From NCBI GenBank assembly GCA_900751695.1, contig CAADSS010000107.1, forward strand, positions 1 to 7,021: a stretch of 7,021 nucleotides of DNA. The letters are read 5' to 3'. The stretch is from an uncultured Collinsella sp. GTDB taxonomy: Bacteria > Actinomycetota > Coriobacteriia > Coriobacteriales > Coriobacteriaceae. The notes beneath the pieces are model-generated. The model made no database searches. It was not told the origin of the DNA and saw only the letters and a program-made list of their open reading frames with translations. A program made the position numbers and the translations under genes. The stretch's first letter is position 1; each line of letters opens with the position of its first letter. Of the stretch, positions 6,379-7,021 are shown one piece after another.

Positions 6379-6822
6379 ATGTCCAACATTACCGTCAATA
6401 TAAAGCGTCTCGACCCCACCGTCGAGCTTCCCAAATACGCCCATCCCACCGATGCCGGCTTGGATCTGCGCTCCAACGAGGATTGCGTCCTGAAGCCCTT
6501 CGAACGTCGTCTGGTCTCTACTGGGATGGCTATCGCCTTGCCCGATGGCTACGCCGGCTTCGTCCAGCCCCGCAGCGGCTTGGCCATCAAGCAGGGCCTG
6601 TCTATAGTCAATACGCCGGGCCTCATCGACGCCCACTACCGAGGAGAACTCAAGGTTATCCTCATCAACCTGGATCCCTCCAACAACATCCAAATCAACA
6701 AAGGCGACCGCATAGCCCAACTCGTCATCCAAGAAGTCCCCACGGTCAACCTCATAGAGGTAGACGAACTGGATAAAACCGACCGAGGCAACGGAGGCTT
6801 CGGCTCCAGCGGCGTCGCCTAG
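6379..6822 (+). CDS. dut: Deoxyuridine 5'-triphosphate nucleotidohydrolase (dUTPase)
   Basis: This trimeric dUTPase splits dUTP to dUMP and pyrophosphate, keeping uracil out of DNA and feeding thymidylate synthesis. The product is 147 aa, normal for the family, with all five motifs: motif 1 AGLDL (26-30), motif 2 PRSGLAIK (64-71), motif 3 GLIDAHYRGE (81-90, with catalytic Asp84 and Tyr87), motif 4 KGDRIAQLVI (108-117) and motif 5 RGNGGFGSSG (136-145). The Shine-Dalgarno AAGGTGA (6368-6374) contains the nrdR stop codon, and only 4 bp separate the two genes, so they are co-transcribed. The second half of the gene uses mostly C-ending and some rare codons (ATA, CGA, GGA, CTA-type third bases), unlike the T-rich third positions of upstream genes. 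Confidence 0.97.
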   Translation: MSNITVNIKRLDPTVELPKYAHPTDAGLDLRSNEDCVLKPFERRLVSTGMAIALPDGYAGFVQPRSGLAIKQGLSIVNTPGLIDAHYRGELKVILINLDPSNNIQINKGDRIAQLVIQEVPTVNLIEVDELDKTDRGNGGFGSSGVA

Positions 6823-6838
6823 GGGCGCTCGTATCCCT

Positions 6839-6941
6839 CCCGCCCGGGGCTTACCCATATCATTCCATGCTCAAACATTCTCGCGTCGCTTCGCTCGCTG
6901 CGAAACTGCGCGTGGAACGATATGGGTAAGCCCCGGGCGGG
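6839..6941. repeat. Long imperfect palindrome downstream of dut
   Basis: Bases 6839-6861 are a perfect 23-bp reverse complement of 6919-6941. After one A:C mismatch (6862/6918) pairing continues with 6863-6867 against 6913-6917, a T:G wobble, and two more pairs to 6870/6910. The apical part (6871-6909) holds a smaller hairpin, TTCGC (6890-6894) with GCGAA (6900-6904), and two tandem TCGCT units (6886-6895). It begins 17 bp after the dut stop. No T tract follows 6941, so a simple terminator is unlikely; a small mobile palindromic repeat (MITE/REP-like) or a structured RNA are options. Confidence 0.8.
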
Positions 6942-6976
6942 CGGCTACTCGCTTGAAACAATATTTACTTTTCTAG

Positions 6977-7021
6977 TAAGCCGATGCGACAAAGGGGTTG
7001 TCCCTTTGTCGCATCGGCTTA
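6977..7021. repeat. Perfect 20-bp hairpin at the window edge (terminator or dispersed palindrome)
   Basis: Bases 6977-6996 pair perfectly with 7002-7021 around a 5-nt loop (GTTGT). The stem is flush with the last base of the window, so it may extend further and any following T tract cannot be seen. If T residues follow, it is a strong bidirectional terminator ending the nrdR-dut transcript. If not, it is more likely a dispersed intergenic palindrome. Its stem ends share the hexamer TAAGCC/GGCTTA with the palindrome at 6839-6941. Confidence 0.7.

Noticed and set aside
6328..6858. A 176-codon open frame on the - strand opposite dut
   Set aside because: It mirrors the dut frame, shows no family motifs, and dut on the + strand has all five dUTPase motifs. 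Long antisense frames are common in GC-rich coding DNA.
1..7021. CRISPR arrays, tRNA or rRNA genes, transposases, phage genes
   Set aside because: I saw no regular repeat-spacer pattern, no tRNA cloverleaf with its TTCRA loop, and no recombinase or phage motifs on either strand.

Overview
The window looks like a chromosomal housekeeping segment from a member of the Coriobacteriia (Actinomycetota), possibly Collinsella or a close relative. Three things point there. SpoVS sits beside miaB. The set miaB, miaA, hflX, lexA, a LysM protein and nrdR matches the actinobacterial neighbourhood known from Mycobacterium. There is no hfq between miaA and hflX. Codons are moderately GC-rich, with many T-ending codons (CGT, GTT, GGT) outside dut. 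The genus is an inference; the sequence alone does not prove it.

Layout. At 1-3933 (+ strand) lie the 3' part of spoVS, then miaB, miaA and hflX. The last three are joined by TAATG stop/start overlaps of one base, so they form a tight operon for tRNA A37 modification (MiaA prenylates, MiaB methylthiolates) plus the ribosome-associated GTPase HflX. At 3918-5266 (- strand) lies a second operon: lexA, followed through another TAATG overlap by a polytopic membrane protein of the DUF1624 / HGSNAT-like family. The 3' ends of hflX and the membrane gene overlap by 16 bp with no visible terminator.

At 5267-5426 is a divergent control region with three LexA boxes of the GAAC-N4-GTTC type, spaced exactly 28 bp centre to centre. 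The middle box lies inside a near-consensus sigma-70 promoter that fires rightward. That promoter should drive a 150-aa membrane-anchored LysM protein of the YneA/ChiZ type, known in other bacteria as an SOS-induced brake on cell division. Next on the + strand come nrdR, the repressor of ribonucleotide reductase genes, and dut, the dUTPase. A perfect 12-bp inverted repeat covers part of the Shine-Dalgarno and the start codon of nrdR.

The end of the window (6823-7021) has no gene. It holds two long palindromes: an imperfect 6839-6941 structure with a 23-bp perfect outer stem, and a perfect 20-bp hairpin at 6977-7021 that reaches the window edge.

Taken together, the centre of the window is a compact DNA-damage and dNTP-supply locus: LexA, a division inhibitor, an RNR regulator and a dUTPase. 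No wholly new system is evident. The best leads are the membrane acyltransferase-like gene locked into the lexA operon, the regular LexA-box array, the hairpin over the nrdR start, and the two palindromes after dut.
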